From Selenomonadaceae bacterium (GTDB taxonomy: Bacteria > Bacillota > Negativicutes > Selenomonadales > Selenomonadaceae), in NCBI GenBank assembly GCA_017529085.1, contig JAFXOC010000279.1, forward strand, positions 1 through 7,283: a DNA stretch of 7,283 nt, read 5' to 3'. The position numbers and the translations under genes are program-made. How positions within the stretch are numbered: the first letter of the stretch is position 1; each line of letters opens with the position of its first letter. Below, in pieces: positions 1 through 5,908 of the stretch. The notes beneath the pieces were generated by a model, which did no database searches, was not told the origin of the DNA, and was given only the letters and a program-made list of their open reading frames with translations.

Positions 1-1766
1 ATAGTCGCCACCATGATGCAATACGAATCGTATTCGCCGCGACCTATGCGGCCCCTTAGCTGATGAAGCTGCGACAATCCGAAACGCTCGGCGTGTTCTA
101 TTACCATTACGCTTGCATTGGGAACGTTTACACCGACTTCTATAACCGTCGTAGCCACAAGCAGTTTGGTCTTTCCAATATGAAAATTTTCCATTACATC
201 TTCTTTATCTTTATCCTTCATTCGCCCGTGAATAAGGGCGCAGGGAATATCTTTGAAAATACCGCCGCTAAGCTCTGCGTAAATTTCCTCTGCGGAAGGC
301 AGGTCAAGAGTCTCGCTCTCCTCAACGAGCGGACATACGACATAAGCCTGCCTGCCCTTTTCGATTTCGCCTTTGACGAATTTATATATAAGACTTCTCC
401 TATCCGGAGCGCGAAGAAAAGTCCGTACGGGTTTTCGTCCCGGCGGCAACTCTTGTATAAGAGACACGTCCAAATCCCCGTAAACGGTCAGCGTCATTGT
501 GCGGGGAATTGGAGTGGCCGTCATAACCAAAACGTCCGGCGCAACGCCGTTTGTTTTTTCAAGTGCAGCGCGTTGAGATATGCCGAAACGATGCTGCTCG
601 TCGGTTATGACAAGTCCCAATCGCGAAAATTCCACTTTATCCTCTATAAGAGCGTGGGTGCCTATTACTATATCGACTTGATGAGTACGGATTTTCTCAT
701 ACATCTCATCATGTTCTTTTTTCGTAAGTTTGCCGGTTAAAAGCCCGATTCGAATACCGAAAGGCTCAAGCTGTTCCTTAAAAGAAGCGTAATGTTGCTG
801 AGCCAAAATGCCCGTCGGTGCCATAAGCGCCCCCTGATAATCGTTCTCTACGGTCTTTACGAGAGCAAGCATGGCGACAACTGTTTTTCCCGAACCAACA
901 TCGCCTTGCACCAGTCTCCGCATGGGGATAGCTTTTTCCATATCAAGAGCGATACTTTTAAACGCCCGTTTTTGGTCGTTGGTAAGAGCAAAGGGAATGG
1001 AAGCGTAAACCTTTTCCAAGAGTTTGCCGTTTGCAAGATGTTTAACGCCTTGCACGTTGGATTGGCTCTGTTTTTTCATCGCCACCAATCCGCACTGTAT
1101 GAGGTAAAGCTCTTCAAAGGCAAGCCGTCTTCTGGCGAGGGAAACTTCTTTCATGGTTTTTGGGAAATGTATGCGGTAAAAAGCCTCGCTCCTTTCCATA
1201 AGACCGTATTTTTTGCCTAAATCTCTCGGCAAAATATCTTCAATCGTCGCCCGTATGCCTCTGTTAAAAACTTCCTCAATCATAGAGCGAATCTGTTTTT
1301 GCGTAAGATTGCCCGTAACCTTGTAAATCGGAATTATTCCCTTAGGCGAAGCATCGCCCAAAACTTCAAAAGAAGGCGCGCTCATGGCTAAAGTTCCCAT
1401 GCCCCCATAAGCGTATTCTATCTCGCCGGTTAGAAGCACCCGCTTTTTTCCCTGAAGGGTCTTCTTTATATAAGCGTTGTTGAACCAAGTAACGACCATA
1501 TAACCGGTTCCGTCCGCAACGTTAGCTTTTATAAGTCTCATTCCCCTTTTGGAAAAAGTTTCGTTTATCGACATGACGGAGACGATAACGGAAGCTCTCT
1601 CACCTGCTATAAGTTCCGATATTTTGCTTATCTTGCTCCTATCTTCATAATTTCTCGGATAATAAGTGATAAGGTCATAAACCGTAATAAGCCCCATATA
1701 TTCCAAAATTTCCCGCCGCTTAGACCCTACGCCCCTCAAACAATCCAAAGTATCTGTAAGTTCCAT
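1..1766 (-). CDS. recG: ATP-dependent DNA helicase RecG, C-terminus beyond left edge
   Basis: RecG is a monomeric double-stranded DNA translocase that regresses stalled replication forks and processes branched recombination intermediates. The minus frame is open from an ATG at 1766, preceded by AGGAG 7 bases upstream, through 588 codons to the window edge. The N-terminus matches RecG (LRGVGSKR near residue 10, YYPRNYEDRS near 36-45), followed by the OB-fold wedge region and the family segment PIYKVTGNLTQKQIR at about 146-160. Helicase motifs follow in order: Walker A GDVGSGKT at 288-295, DEQH box at 389-392, TAT at 416-418, then ATTVIEVGVNVPNA and QLRGRIGRG (569-577) as motifs V and VI. RecG is usually about 680-700 residues, so roughly 100 C-terminal residues are outside the window. 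No frameshift or internal stop was found. It is divergent from fabK and no clear promoter could be fixed. Identification is secure. Confidence 0.97.
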   Translation of the reverse strand, partial: MELTDTLDCLRGVGSKRREILEYMGLITVYDLITYYPRNYEDRSKISKISELIAGERASVIVSVMSINETFSKRGMRLIKANVADGTGYMVVTWFNNAYIKKTLQGKKRVLLTGEIEYAYGGMGTLAMSAPSFEVLGDASPKGIIPIYKVTGNLTQKQIRSMIEEVFNRGIRATIEDILPRDLGKKYGLMERSEAFYRIHFPKTMKEVSLARRRLAFEELYLIQCGLVAMKKQSQSNVQGVKHLANGKLLEKVYASIPFALTNDQKRAFKSIALDMEKAIPMRRLVQGDVGSGKTVVAMLALVKTVENDYQGALMAPTGILAQQHYASFKEQLEPFGIRIGLLTGKLTKKEHDEMYEKIRTHQVDIVIGTHALIEDKVEFSRLGLVITDEQHRFGISQRAALEKTNGVAPDVLVMTATPIPRTMTLTVYGDLDVSLIQELPPGRKPVRTFLRAPDRRSLIYKFVKGEIEKGRQAYVVCPLVEESETLDLPSAEEIYAELSGGIFKDIPCALIHGRMKDKDKEDVMENFHIGKTKLLVATTVIEVGVNVPNASVMVIEHAERFGLSQLHQLRGRIGRGEYDSYCIMVAT

Positions 1767-1834
1767 AACTTTCTCCTAATAATTCTTTGAATAAAGGATA
1801 TTTTTCGCCAAATTTGTAAAATCTCCTTTAATAT

Positions 1835-1858
1835 GAAATTTTAAAAGGAAATTTTAAA
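1835..1858. repeat. Tandem 11-base direct repeat in recG-fabK intergenic region
   Basis: Two identical copies of GAAATTTTAAA lie at 1835-1845 and 1848-1858, a period of 13 bases, in the very AT-rich half of the 222-base gap between recG and fabK. Each copy contains the near-palindrome AAATTTT. The spacing is a little more than one helical turn, so the pair could be an operator for the divergent genes. It could equally be chance in AT-rich DNA. AT-rich -10-like stretches (TATAAA at 1871 and 1881) follow on the plus strand, but no -35 with proper spacing could be assigned. Confidence 0.4.
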
Positions 1859-1898
1859 CTTTTTGCAGAATATAAAATGTTATAAAAAATAACTGTGA

Positions 1899-1968
1899 GT
1901 CCGGAGGGCAAATGCCCTTTGGCGGGGTCAAGGGGCGGCGTCCTTTGTGGGTTTGGGCGAAGCCCAAC
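1899..1968. repeat. GC-rich palindromic block, possible dispersed repeat element
   Basis: Base composition switches abruptly from AT-rich to GC-rich at about 1899 and back at about 1969, just before the fabK ribosome binding site. The block has two compact hairpins: AGGGC-AAAT-GCCCT (1905-1918, extendable by G-U pairs) and TTGGGC-GAA-GCCCAA (1953-1967). Between them lies a G-rich stretch (GGCGGGGTCAAGGGGCGGCG). It carries no convincing reading frame of its own. Such short GC-rich hairpin cassettes in intergenic DNA resemble REP-like dispersed repeats, but only one copy is visible here. If fabK is transcribed from the AT-rich part upstream, these hairpins lie in its 5' untranslated RNA. Confidence 0.5.
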
Positions 1969-1988
1969 AAAAAATGGAGGTTAAATAT

Positions 1989-2930
1989 ATGACGGAGCTT
2001 ACAAAACTTTTAGGCACCAAATACCCTATTGTTCAAGGGGGTATGGCTTGGATTTCGGACGCTAAATTGGCGGCGGCGGTATCAAACGCAGGGGGCGCGG
2101 GAATTATTTCAACCGGCGGCAGAAGCGTAGAGTACACCAGAGATGAGATTAGAAAGTGTAAAGAGCTTACAAGAGAGCCTTTCGGCGTAAACGTTATGTT
2201 GATGGCGCCGAATAAGGACGAGATTGTGGACGTTATTTGCGAAGAAAAACCCGCTTTTGTGACGCTTGGCGCAGGAAATCCCGTGCCGTATTTTGAAAAA
2301 CTTCATGCGGCGGGAATTAAAGCTGTGCCTGTTGTGCCGAACGTGAAACTTGCAAAACGGGTTGAAAGTAAAGGCGCGGACGCTATGGTTGTGGAAGGTA
2401 TGGAAGCGGGCGGTCATATCGGCGTGCTTACCACGATGGCGCTTATGACGCAGGTTATTCCGGAAGTAAAAATTCCCGTTATAATGGCGGGCGGTTTCGC
2501 TGACGGCAGAGGTCTTGCGGCGGCTCTTTTAATGGGCGCGGCCGGCGTGCAGATGGGCACTCGTTTCTTGGTTGCCGAAGAATGTTCGGTTCACGACAAT
2601 ATGAAGCAAAAATTGATAGAGGCAATTGATACCGATACGATCGTAACGGGGCTTACAATCGGTGGGGCTGTGCGGGGAATTAAGAATAAATTTTCGGAAG
2701 AATTCGTTGCGTTGGAGTTATCCGGAAAAGCCACAAAACAGGAGCTTTTGGATAAAGCCACGGGCACAAATAAATTGGCGGCGGTAGATGGAGATACGGA
2801 AAACGGCATGATGCAAGCGGGGCAAAGTTTGTTGCCGCTAAAGAAAATCGAGCCGGTAAAAGACATTATTGAAAATATTATGTCCGAAGCTAAACAAACC
2901 CTTGCTGCGGTAAAGGAGATTTCGCTTTGA
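1989..2930 (+). CDS. fabK: Enoyl-[acyl-carrier-protein] reductase II (FabK), FMN-dependent
   Basis: FabK is the flavin-dependent enoyl-ACP reductase that carries out the last step of each fatty acid elongation cycle in many Bacillota, in place of FabI. It belongs to the nitronate monooxygenase/2-nitropropane dioxygenase-like TIM-barrel family. The 313-residue product matches the usual FabK length. It opens with YPIVQGGMAWISDAKLAAAVSNAGGAG (residues 12-38, written here as a family landmark) and continues with PFGVNVML (64-71), GAGNP (94-98) and VEGMEAGGHIG (135-145); His143 corresponds to the catalytic-region histidine of pneumococcal FabK. The flavin phosphate-binding segments PVIMAGGFADGRG and GAAGVQMGTRF follow. 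The ATG at 1989 was chosen because GGAGG lies 8 bases upstream; the frame also extends back to a GTG at 1947, but that part runs through the palindromic block and adds no family sequence. Nitronate monooxygenase is the main alternative. The next gene overlaps its stop codon. Confidence 0.9.
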   Translation: MTELTKLLGTKYPIVQGGMAWISDAKLAAAVSNAGGAGIISTGGRSVEYTRDEIRKCKELTREPFGVNVMLMAPNKDEIVDVICEEKPAFVTLGAGNPVPYFEKLHAAGIKAVPVVPNVKLAKRVESKGADAMVVEGMEAGGHIGVLTTMALMTQVIPEVKIPVIMAGGFADGRGLAAALLMGAAGVQMGTRFLVAEECSVHDNMKQKLIEAIDTDTIVTGLTIGGAVRGIKNKFSEEFVALELSGKATKQELLDKATGTNKLAAVDGDTENGMMQAGQSLLPLKKIEPVKDIIENIMSEAKQTLAAVKEISL

Positions 2931-3820
2931 AAAAAATAATTCGTTTTACGCTGTCATTCGCTTTGATTTTTGCCGCGCTGTTTACCTCGGCTTGCGGGGA
3001 CGTGGTCAAAAAAGACGCGAAGTTCAAAATTGTAGCGTCGTTTTATCCTCTCTACATAACGGCTTTAAATTTAACCGACGGTGTGGACGGGGTCGAAGTA
3101 ATAAACCTTACGAACGGCAGAGTGGGTTGCTTACACGATTATCAGCTTACCACAGGAAACATGAAGACATTGACGGCGGCGAATGTTTTTATAATCAACG
3201 GCGGAGGCATGGAAGAATTTATGCCAAGAGTTGAAAAAGACAATCCCAAGCTTGTTGTCGTCGACTCTACGAAAGATTTAAATCTTGATTGGATTAAAGA
3301 CGACGAAGGGCATATAAATTCTCATGTGTGGATGAACATTCGCCATTATATAGAGCAAGTTCGCGCCATAGCGAAAGGATTGGCGGCGGCGGACCCCGAA
3401 CATGCCACTTCTTACGACACAAACGCCAGACAGTACGAAGAAAAGCTTCTGCATCTGGAAGAGGAAATGAAAATAGAATTGGAGGGTTTGCCAAATCGCG
3501 ATGTTGTAACCTATCACGAAGCTTTTCCTTATTTTGCCAAAGAGTTTAACATAAACGTAGTAGCCAATATAGAAGAGGAGCCGGGACATGAACCAAGCCC
3601 GCGCCAGGTAGAGGAGATTGTAAAAAAACTTTCATCTTTAAAAAATAAAGTGATTTTAACGGAATCCGCGAAATCGCCAAATTCCGCCGAAATGATAGCC
3701 TATGAAACGGGCGCGCAAATTTACGCCATAGACCCTGTTGAAGGCGGCGAAGCTAATAAAGACGCTTATATAGAAGCTATGCGTAAAAATACGAAGGTAC
3801 TTAGAGAGGCGTTGCGGTAA
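2927..3820 (+). CDS. Zinc/manganese ABC transporter substrate-binding lipoprotein (ZnuA/TroA-like)
   Basis: The 297-residue product belongs to the cluster A-I metal-binding proteins (ZnuA, TroA, AdcA, PsaA), which capture Zn2+ or Mn2+ outside the membrane and deliver it to an ABC permease. The N-terminus MKKIIRF is followed by a hydrophobic segment and a lipobox ending TSAC, with Cys23 the predicted lipidated residue; threonine at -3 is less usual. Candidate metal ligands sit at the family positions: His70 (GCLHDYQLT), His133 (SHVWM), His197 (TYHEAFPYF) and Asp269 (YAIDP). The segment GHEPSPRQVEEI matches the family's EPSP helix. The long His-rich loop of many ZnuA proteins is absent; only DDEGHINSH (125-133) stands there. 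Translation starts at TTG, which overlaps the fabK stop as TTGA, with AGGAG at 2914-2918 inside fabK, implying translational coupling. No cognate ATPase or permease lies in the window. The metal cannot be decided from sequence. Confidence 0.9.
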   Translation: MKKIIRFTLSFALIFAALFTSACGDVVKKDAKFKIVASFYPLYITALNLTDGVDGVEVINLTNGRVGCLHDYQLTTGNMKTLTAANVFIINGGGMEEFMPRVEKDNPKLVVVDSTKDLNLDWIKDDEGHINSHVWMNIRHYIEQVRAIAKGLAAADPEHATSYDTNARQYEEKLLHLEEEMKIELEGLPNRDVVTYHEAFPYFAKEFNINVVANIEEEPGHEPSPRQVEEIVKKLSSLKNKVILTESAKSPNSAEMIAYETGAQIYAIDPVEGGEANKDAYIEAMRKNTKVLREALR

Positions 3821-3838
3821 AAAATATTTGAAATTACG

Positions 3839-3874
3839 AAACCCCTCCGCCGTTAAAGTCGGCGAAGGGGTTTT
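3839..3874. terminator. Bidirectional intrinsic terminator between convergent genes
   Basis: The arms AAACCCCT-C-CGCCG (3839-3852) and CGGCG-A-AGGGGTTT (3860-3873) pair over 13 of 14 positions with one C/A mismatch and a 7-base loop, followed by TTTT on the plus strand. It sits 18 bases past the stop of the metal-binding lipoprotein gene and 12 bases past the stop of the convergent deacetylase gene. It can serve both, although the minus-strand U-run is short. Confidence 0.85.
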
Positions 3875-3885
3875 AAACGGTTGTG

Positions 3886-4731
3886 TCAGGGAATATAGAT
3901 ATGGTCGGCTATAATATCCAATCCTATACTTTCAAGTTTTCTTTTTAATTGATTTACGGGCGAAAAAATCGGCGTCATGGTAAGTCGCATTTTAAAGCGT
4001 TCCAATGCTCTGTTTTCCATGCCGAAAATAGGCACCCTTGACATAGCGAAAGGGTTTTCATTTTTGGATGTCAGATCGTAATTTACCGTAAACGCTCCTT
4101 TATATCCTGCGTTTTTCGCAATATTTTCAATTTCATCATTGTAATCGCCTTCGGGATACGCTAAAAATTCCACGGGTTTATTCAAATGCGCCTCCAAAGC
4201 TTCTTTTGAAGTTTTTAATTGAAAATCCGCTTCTTCTTTTGAGGACTTTAAAAGGTTAATATGTCCCATGGTATGACTTTCTAAATTCATAACGCCGCTG
4301 TTTTGCATTTCAACGGCTTCATCCCACGTAACATAATTGGGATAAAGGCTGACATAATCCGTAATAATGAAAATGGTTCCTTTTAAATTGTATTTTTTAA
4401 GTATGGGGTAGGCGTTTAAATAATTGTCCAAGTAACCGTCGTCAAATGTGATGACCACGGTTTTTTCAGGCAACGCTTCGCCTTTTTCGAATGCCTCTAA
4501 CATCTCTTTGGGGGTTATTGAATTATAGCCGTTTTCGGCAAGGTATTTCATTTGAGCATCGAAATCCTCAACGGGCACGGTAAGCGCATTTTTATCCTTA
4601 TCGTTTATTTGATGATAGTTTAAAACGGGAACGGAGTTTTTCGCTTCCTGAAATGCAAAAACGATGGCAAATGTTGCAAATACAAAACATAACAGTACAC
4701 CATATACTAAAAACCATAAAATTTTTTTCAC
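3886..4731 (-). CDS. Membrane-anchored polysaccharide deacetylase (NodB/CE4 family)
   Basis: Members of this family remove N- or O-acetyl groups from cell-surface or cell-wall glycans, usually with a bound divalent metal. The 281-residue product has one N-terminal hydrophobic segment (about residues 4-27) acting as a membrane anchor or uncleaved signal, then an extracytoplasmic NodB domain. Motif 1 is TFDDGY (95-100), with Asp97 the candidate base and Asp98 a metal ligand. Motif 2 is SHTMGH, with His153 and His157 as metal ligands. Motif 3 is AYPEG (191-195), where the arginine of the classical RxPYG motif is replaced. PVLNYHQI (35-42) is typical of the IcaB/PgaB/YxkH-like subgroup. I chose GTG at 4731 because GAAAGGG ends 9 bases upstream; an ATG at 4740 directly abuts that site and a TTG at 4749 overlaps it. 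The gene is convergent with the metal-binding lipoprotein gene and has its own promoter. The true substrate is unknown. Confidence 0.88.
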   Translation of the reverse strand: MKKILWFLVYGVLLCFVFATFAIVFAFQEAKNSVPVLNYHQINDKDKNALTVPVEDFDAQMKYLAENGYNSITPKEMLEAFEKGEALPEKTVVITFDDGYLDNYLNAYPILKKYNLKGTIFIITDYVSLYPNYVTWDEAVEMQNSGVMNLESHTMGHINLLKSSKEEADFQLKTSKEALEAHLNKPVEFLAYPEGDYNDEIENIAKNAGYKGAFTVNYDLTSKNENPFAMSRVPIFGMENRALERFKMRLTMTPIFSPVNQLKRKLESIGLDIIADHIYIP

Positions 4732-4773
4732 ATTAGGCATCCCTTTCAAAACAAATTAGGATTTTTCTCCTAG

Positions 4774-4802
4774 AATATATATCAATATAGAATGGTTGTC
4801 AA
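4774..4802 (-). promoter_or_regulatory. Sigma-A-type promoter for the polysaccharide deacetylase
   Basis: On the minus strand a consensus -35 TTGACA (4797-4802) is followed after exactly 17 bases by -10 TATATT (4774-4779). Transcription would start near 4767, giving a leader of about 35 bases before the GTG. A short hairpin TAGGA-TTTTTC-TCCTA (plus-strand reading, 4757-4772) lies at the 5' end of that leader. The -35 overlaps an inverted repeat, GTTGTC(8)GGCAAC at 4795-4814, which could be an operator. Confidence 0.75.
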
Positions 4803-4833
4803 GGACATGGCAACTATAAAAACTTATTTTTGA

Positions 4834-4883
4834 TGGCTCTCAGACCTGAAGGGGTGAAGAGCCACTATAAAAAGGGGAAATAA
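4834..4883 (+). promoter_or_regulatory. Hairpin leader before the MBL-fold hydrolase, with in-frame 16-codon mini-ORF
   Basis: The arms TGGCTCT (4834-4840) and AGAGCCA (4858-4864) form a 7-bp stem around a 17-base loop, in which ACC (4844-4846) can pair with GGT (4853-4855). An A-rich tail containing the GGGG ribosome binding site (4874-4877) follows directly, so CCT of the loop could pair with the AGG of that site. The stretch can also be read from ATG 4833 as 16 codons (MALRPEGVKSHYKKGK) ending at TAA 4881-4883, in the same frame as the hydrolase, but this ATG has no ribosome binding site. The layout resembles small translational riboswitches, yet it does not match any consensus I know. A plus-strand promoter was not clearly found. 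Confidence 0.4.
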
Positions 4884-4886
4884 CTT

Positions 4887-5510
4887 ATCCAGATCATACC
4901 TGTTCAAGTATTTAAAGTAATTGATACTCTATCGTATTTTTACGTAGGCGAAAATTCAAAGGCTTTTCTAATCGACCCCGGAGCTGAAGCGAATAAGTTA
5001 GAAAGCGTTGCAAAGGAAAAAAATCTTACCGTAACCGCTATTCTCTTGACACACTCTCACTACGACCACATAGGCGCAGCGGGAGAACTTGCGGATTATT
5101 GGGACGCGCCGATTTATGGAGGGATAACTTCGAACGAAAACGCCGAAAATCCCAAAGTAAATCTTTCAATGTTTATGGACGAGCCGTACATTTTAAAAAA
5201 TGTTGTGGAGAAAAACGACGGGGATATCATTCAACTTGATGAAAATCATGCGTTAAAGGTTACAGAAACTCCGGGGCATACCACGGATGGGGTCACATAT
5301 TACGACGAAGAACATAAGATAGCCTTTGTGGGGGACACCATATTTGAAGGCAGTTACGGCAGGACAGATTTTCCCGGCGGTAGCGAGGAAATTCTATTTA
5401 AGAGCATAAAAGAGAAAATATTTTCTCTACCAAATGACACGAAGTTATTTTCTGGACATTCAAATCCAACAACGGTAGCGTTAGAGAGAAACCGCTATTA
5501 TTACAAATAA
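4887..5510 (+). CDS. Metallo-beta-lactamase-fold hydrolase (glyoxalase II-like), apparent AUC start
   Basis: This is a small MBL-fold hydrolase of the glyoxalase II/YcbL-like group, which typically hydrolyses thioesters such as S-lactoylglutathione or related substrates in the cytoplasm. Counting from ATC 4887, the product is about 207 residues. Metal ligands are complete: THSHYDH (His56, His58, Asp60, His61), PGHT (His131), VGDTIF (Asp150) and SGHSNPT (His191). The segment QIIPVQVFKVIDTLSYFYVG (residues 2-21), then FLIDPGA (27-33), is the normal first strands of the fold, so the gene clearly begins before the only in-frame canonical start, TTG 5046, which lies just before the HxHxDH motif. 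No ATG, GTG or TTG occurs in-frame between the TAA at 4881 and 5046. ATC 4887 is 9 bases after GGGG, where an ATG would be expected. Either AUC initiates, or the start was lost by substitution or sequence error. A strong terminator follows. The physiological substrate is unknown. Confidence 0.85.
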   Translation: MQIIPVQVFKVIDTLSYFYVGENSKAFLIDPGAEANKLESVAKEKNLTVTAILLTHSHYDHIGAAGELADYWDAPIYGGITSNENAENPKVNLSMFMDEPYILKNVVEKNDGDIIQLDENHALKVTETPGHTTDGVTYYDEEHKIAFVGDTIFEGSYGRTDFPGGSEEILFKSIKEKIFSLPNDTKLFSGHSNPTTVALERNRYYYK

Positions 5511-5518
5511 CCAAACGC

Positions 5519-5546
5519 AAAAAATCCCGCGTTTCGCGGGATTTTT
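5519..5546. terminator. Strong bidirectional intrinsic terminator
   Basis: AAAATCCCGCG (5521-5531) and CGCGGGATTTT (5535-5545) form a perfect 11-bp stem with a TTT loop. On the plus strand it lies 10 bases after the MBL hydrolase stop and has a T-run at 5542-5546. On the minus strand it is followed by six T residues (5524 down to 5519), so it also ends the predicted noncoding RNA. Both polarities are well formed. Confidence 0.92.
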
Positions 5547-5804
5547 CTCTTGATAACGACGAGGGCGGCGGAACCCTGTGTCGTTATATTTTATTTCTAC
5601 CGTCGCCCACCCCCCTTTATAACCATAAGAAAAGTGAACATCTATAAAACTTCCGTCGGCCGCTCCTTACTTGTTTCGAGAACAAGCCGCAGGCTTTTCT
5701 AAACCCGTGGGTTTAAAATCGCCCTAGAAGAAGTTTACTCAAAAGAGAAACAGTTTATGAAAAAAGTTTCAACGTTTCCTTTTTTCCTCCACTATTTCGT
5801 CTAT
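5519..5804 (-). ncRNA. Predicted structured noncoding RNA of about 285 nt, family not recognised
   Basis: This stretch lies between a strong minus-strand promoter and a perfect terminator and has no credible protein frame; the longest ATG frame I read is 14 codons, at 5642, with a poorly placed ribosome site. Read 5' to 3' it is nearly continuous helices: GAAAAAAG/CUUUUUUC (5786-5759); GUUUCUC/GAG-U-AAAC (5751-5733); GGGC, a 2x2 internal loop, then UUU-UAAACCC/GGGUUUA-GAA and GCCU (5724-5691); CUUGUU/AACAAG (5686-5670); UUUAUA/UAUAAA (5648-5616); AUAACGAC-(AC)-AGGG/CCCU-(C)-GUCGUUAU (5587-5553); then the terminator. The motif G(C/G)CGACGG(A/U)AG occurs twice (5660-5650 and 5607-5597). GGGCGACGG (5608-5600) can pair with CCGCCGCCC (5571-5563) at 8 of 9 positions, suggesting a pseudoknot or alternative fold. 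It lacks tmRNA and RNase P landmarks. A large Bacillota RNA class such as the raiA motif is possible, but I cannot confirm a match. A long 5' leader for a leftward gene is excluded by the terminator. Confidence 0.6.
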
Positions 5805-5810
5805 ATGTAT

Positions 5811-5838
5811 ATCATAACATAAAATTTTCCGATTTCAA
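5811..5838 (-). promoter_or_regulatory. Extended -10 promoter driving the noncoding RNA
   Basis: On the minus strand TTGAAA (5833-5838) is followed after 16 bases by TATGAT (5811-5816), preceded by TG one base upstream (TGTTATGAT), an extended -10. Transcription would begin near 5804 and run leftward. No protein-coding gene lies downstream before the terminator at 5519-5546, so the transcript would be a stand-alone RNA. It is back to back with the rml genes. Confidence 0.65.
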
Positions 5839-5908
5839 TAGGTTTTTATTAGAAATTAATTAAAAAATAGCAACAAATTATAAATCGTACAAAATAATAG
5901 AGGAATTA

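Noticed and set aside
63..1220. Two plus-strand frames of 225 and 142 codons (63-740 and 792-1220)
   Set aside because: Both lie antisense within recG, whose helicase motifs are complete across the region. The frames show no family sequence and no good ribosome sites.
1947..1988. GTG start of fabK at 1947
   Set aside because: The extra 14 codons run through the palindromic block, while ATG 1989 has GGAGG at ideal spacing and begins where the family sequence begins.
2109..2866. Minus-strand frames inside fabK
   Set aside because: Shadows of a well-recognised plus-strand gene, with no recognisable product.
2992..3589. Other-frame ORFs inside the metal-binding lipoprotein gene, both strands
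   Set aside because: The lipoprotein frame holds the lipobox and all four metal ligand positions; the alternatives are low-complexity or Arg-rich shadow translations.
4834..4880. PreQ1-type riboswitch before the hydrolase
   Set aside because: The hairpin plus A-rich tail layout is similar, but the conserved loop and tail bases I know are not present.
5046..5510. TTG 5046 as the hydrolase start
   Set aside because: It would delete the first strands of the MBL fold, including the FLIDPGA segment, and leaves the protein starting beside its HxHxDH motif without a ribosome binding site.
5601..5642. 14-codon minus-strand frame from ATG 5642 inside the noncoding RNA
   Set aside because: The possible AAGGAG site is over 20 bases upstream, and the frame lies across predicted helices, so it is more likely chance.
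5670..5715. CRISPR-like or mobile-element ends from clustered palindromes
   Set aside because: The palindromes differ from one another, are not regularly spaced, and have no transposase or target duplications nearby; they fit better as helices of one RNA.
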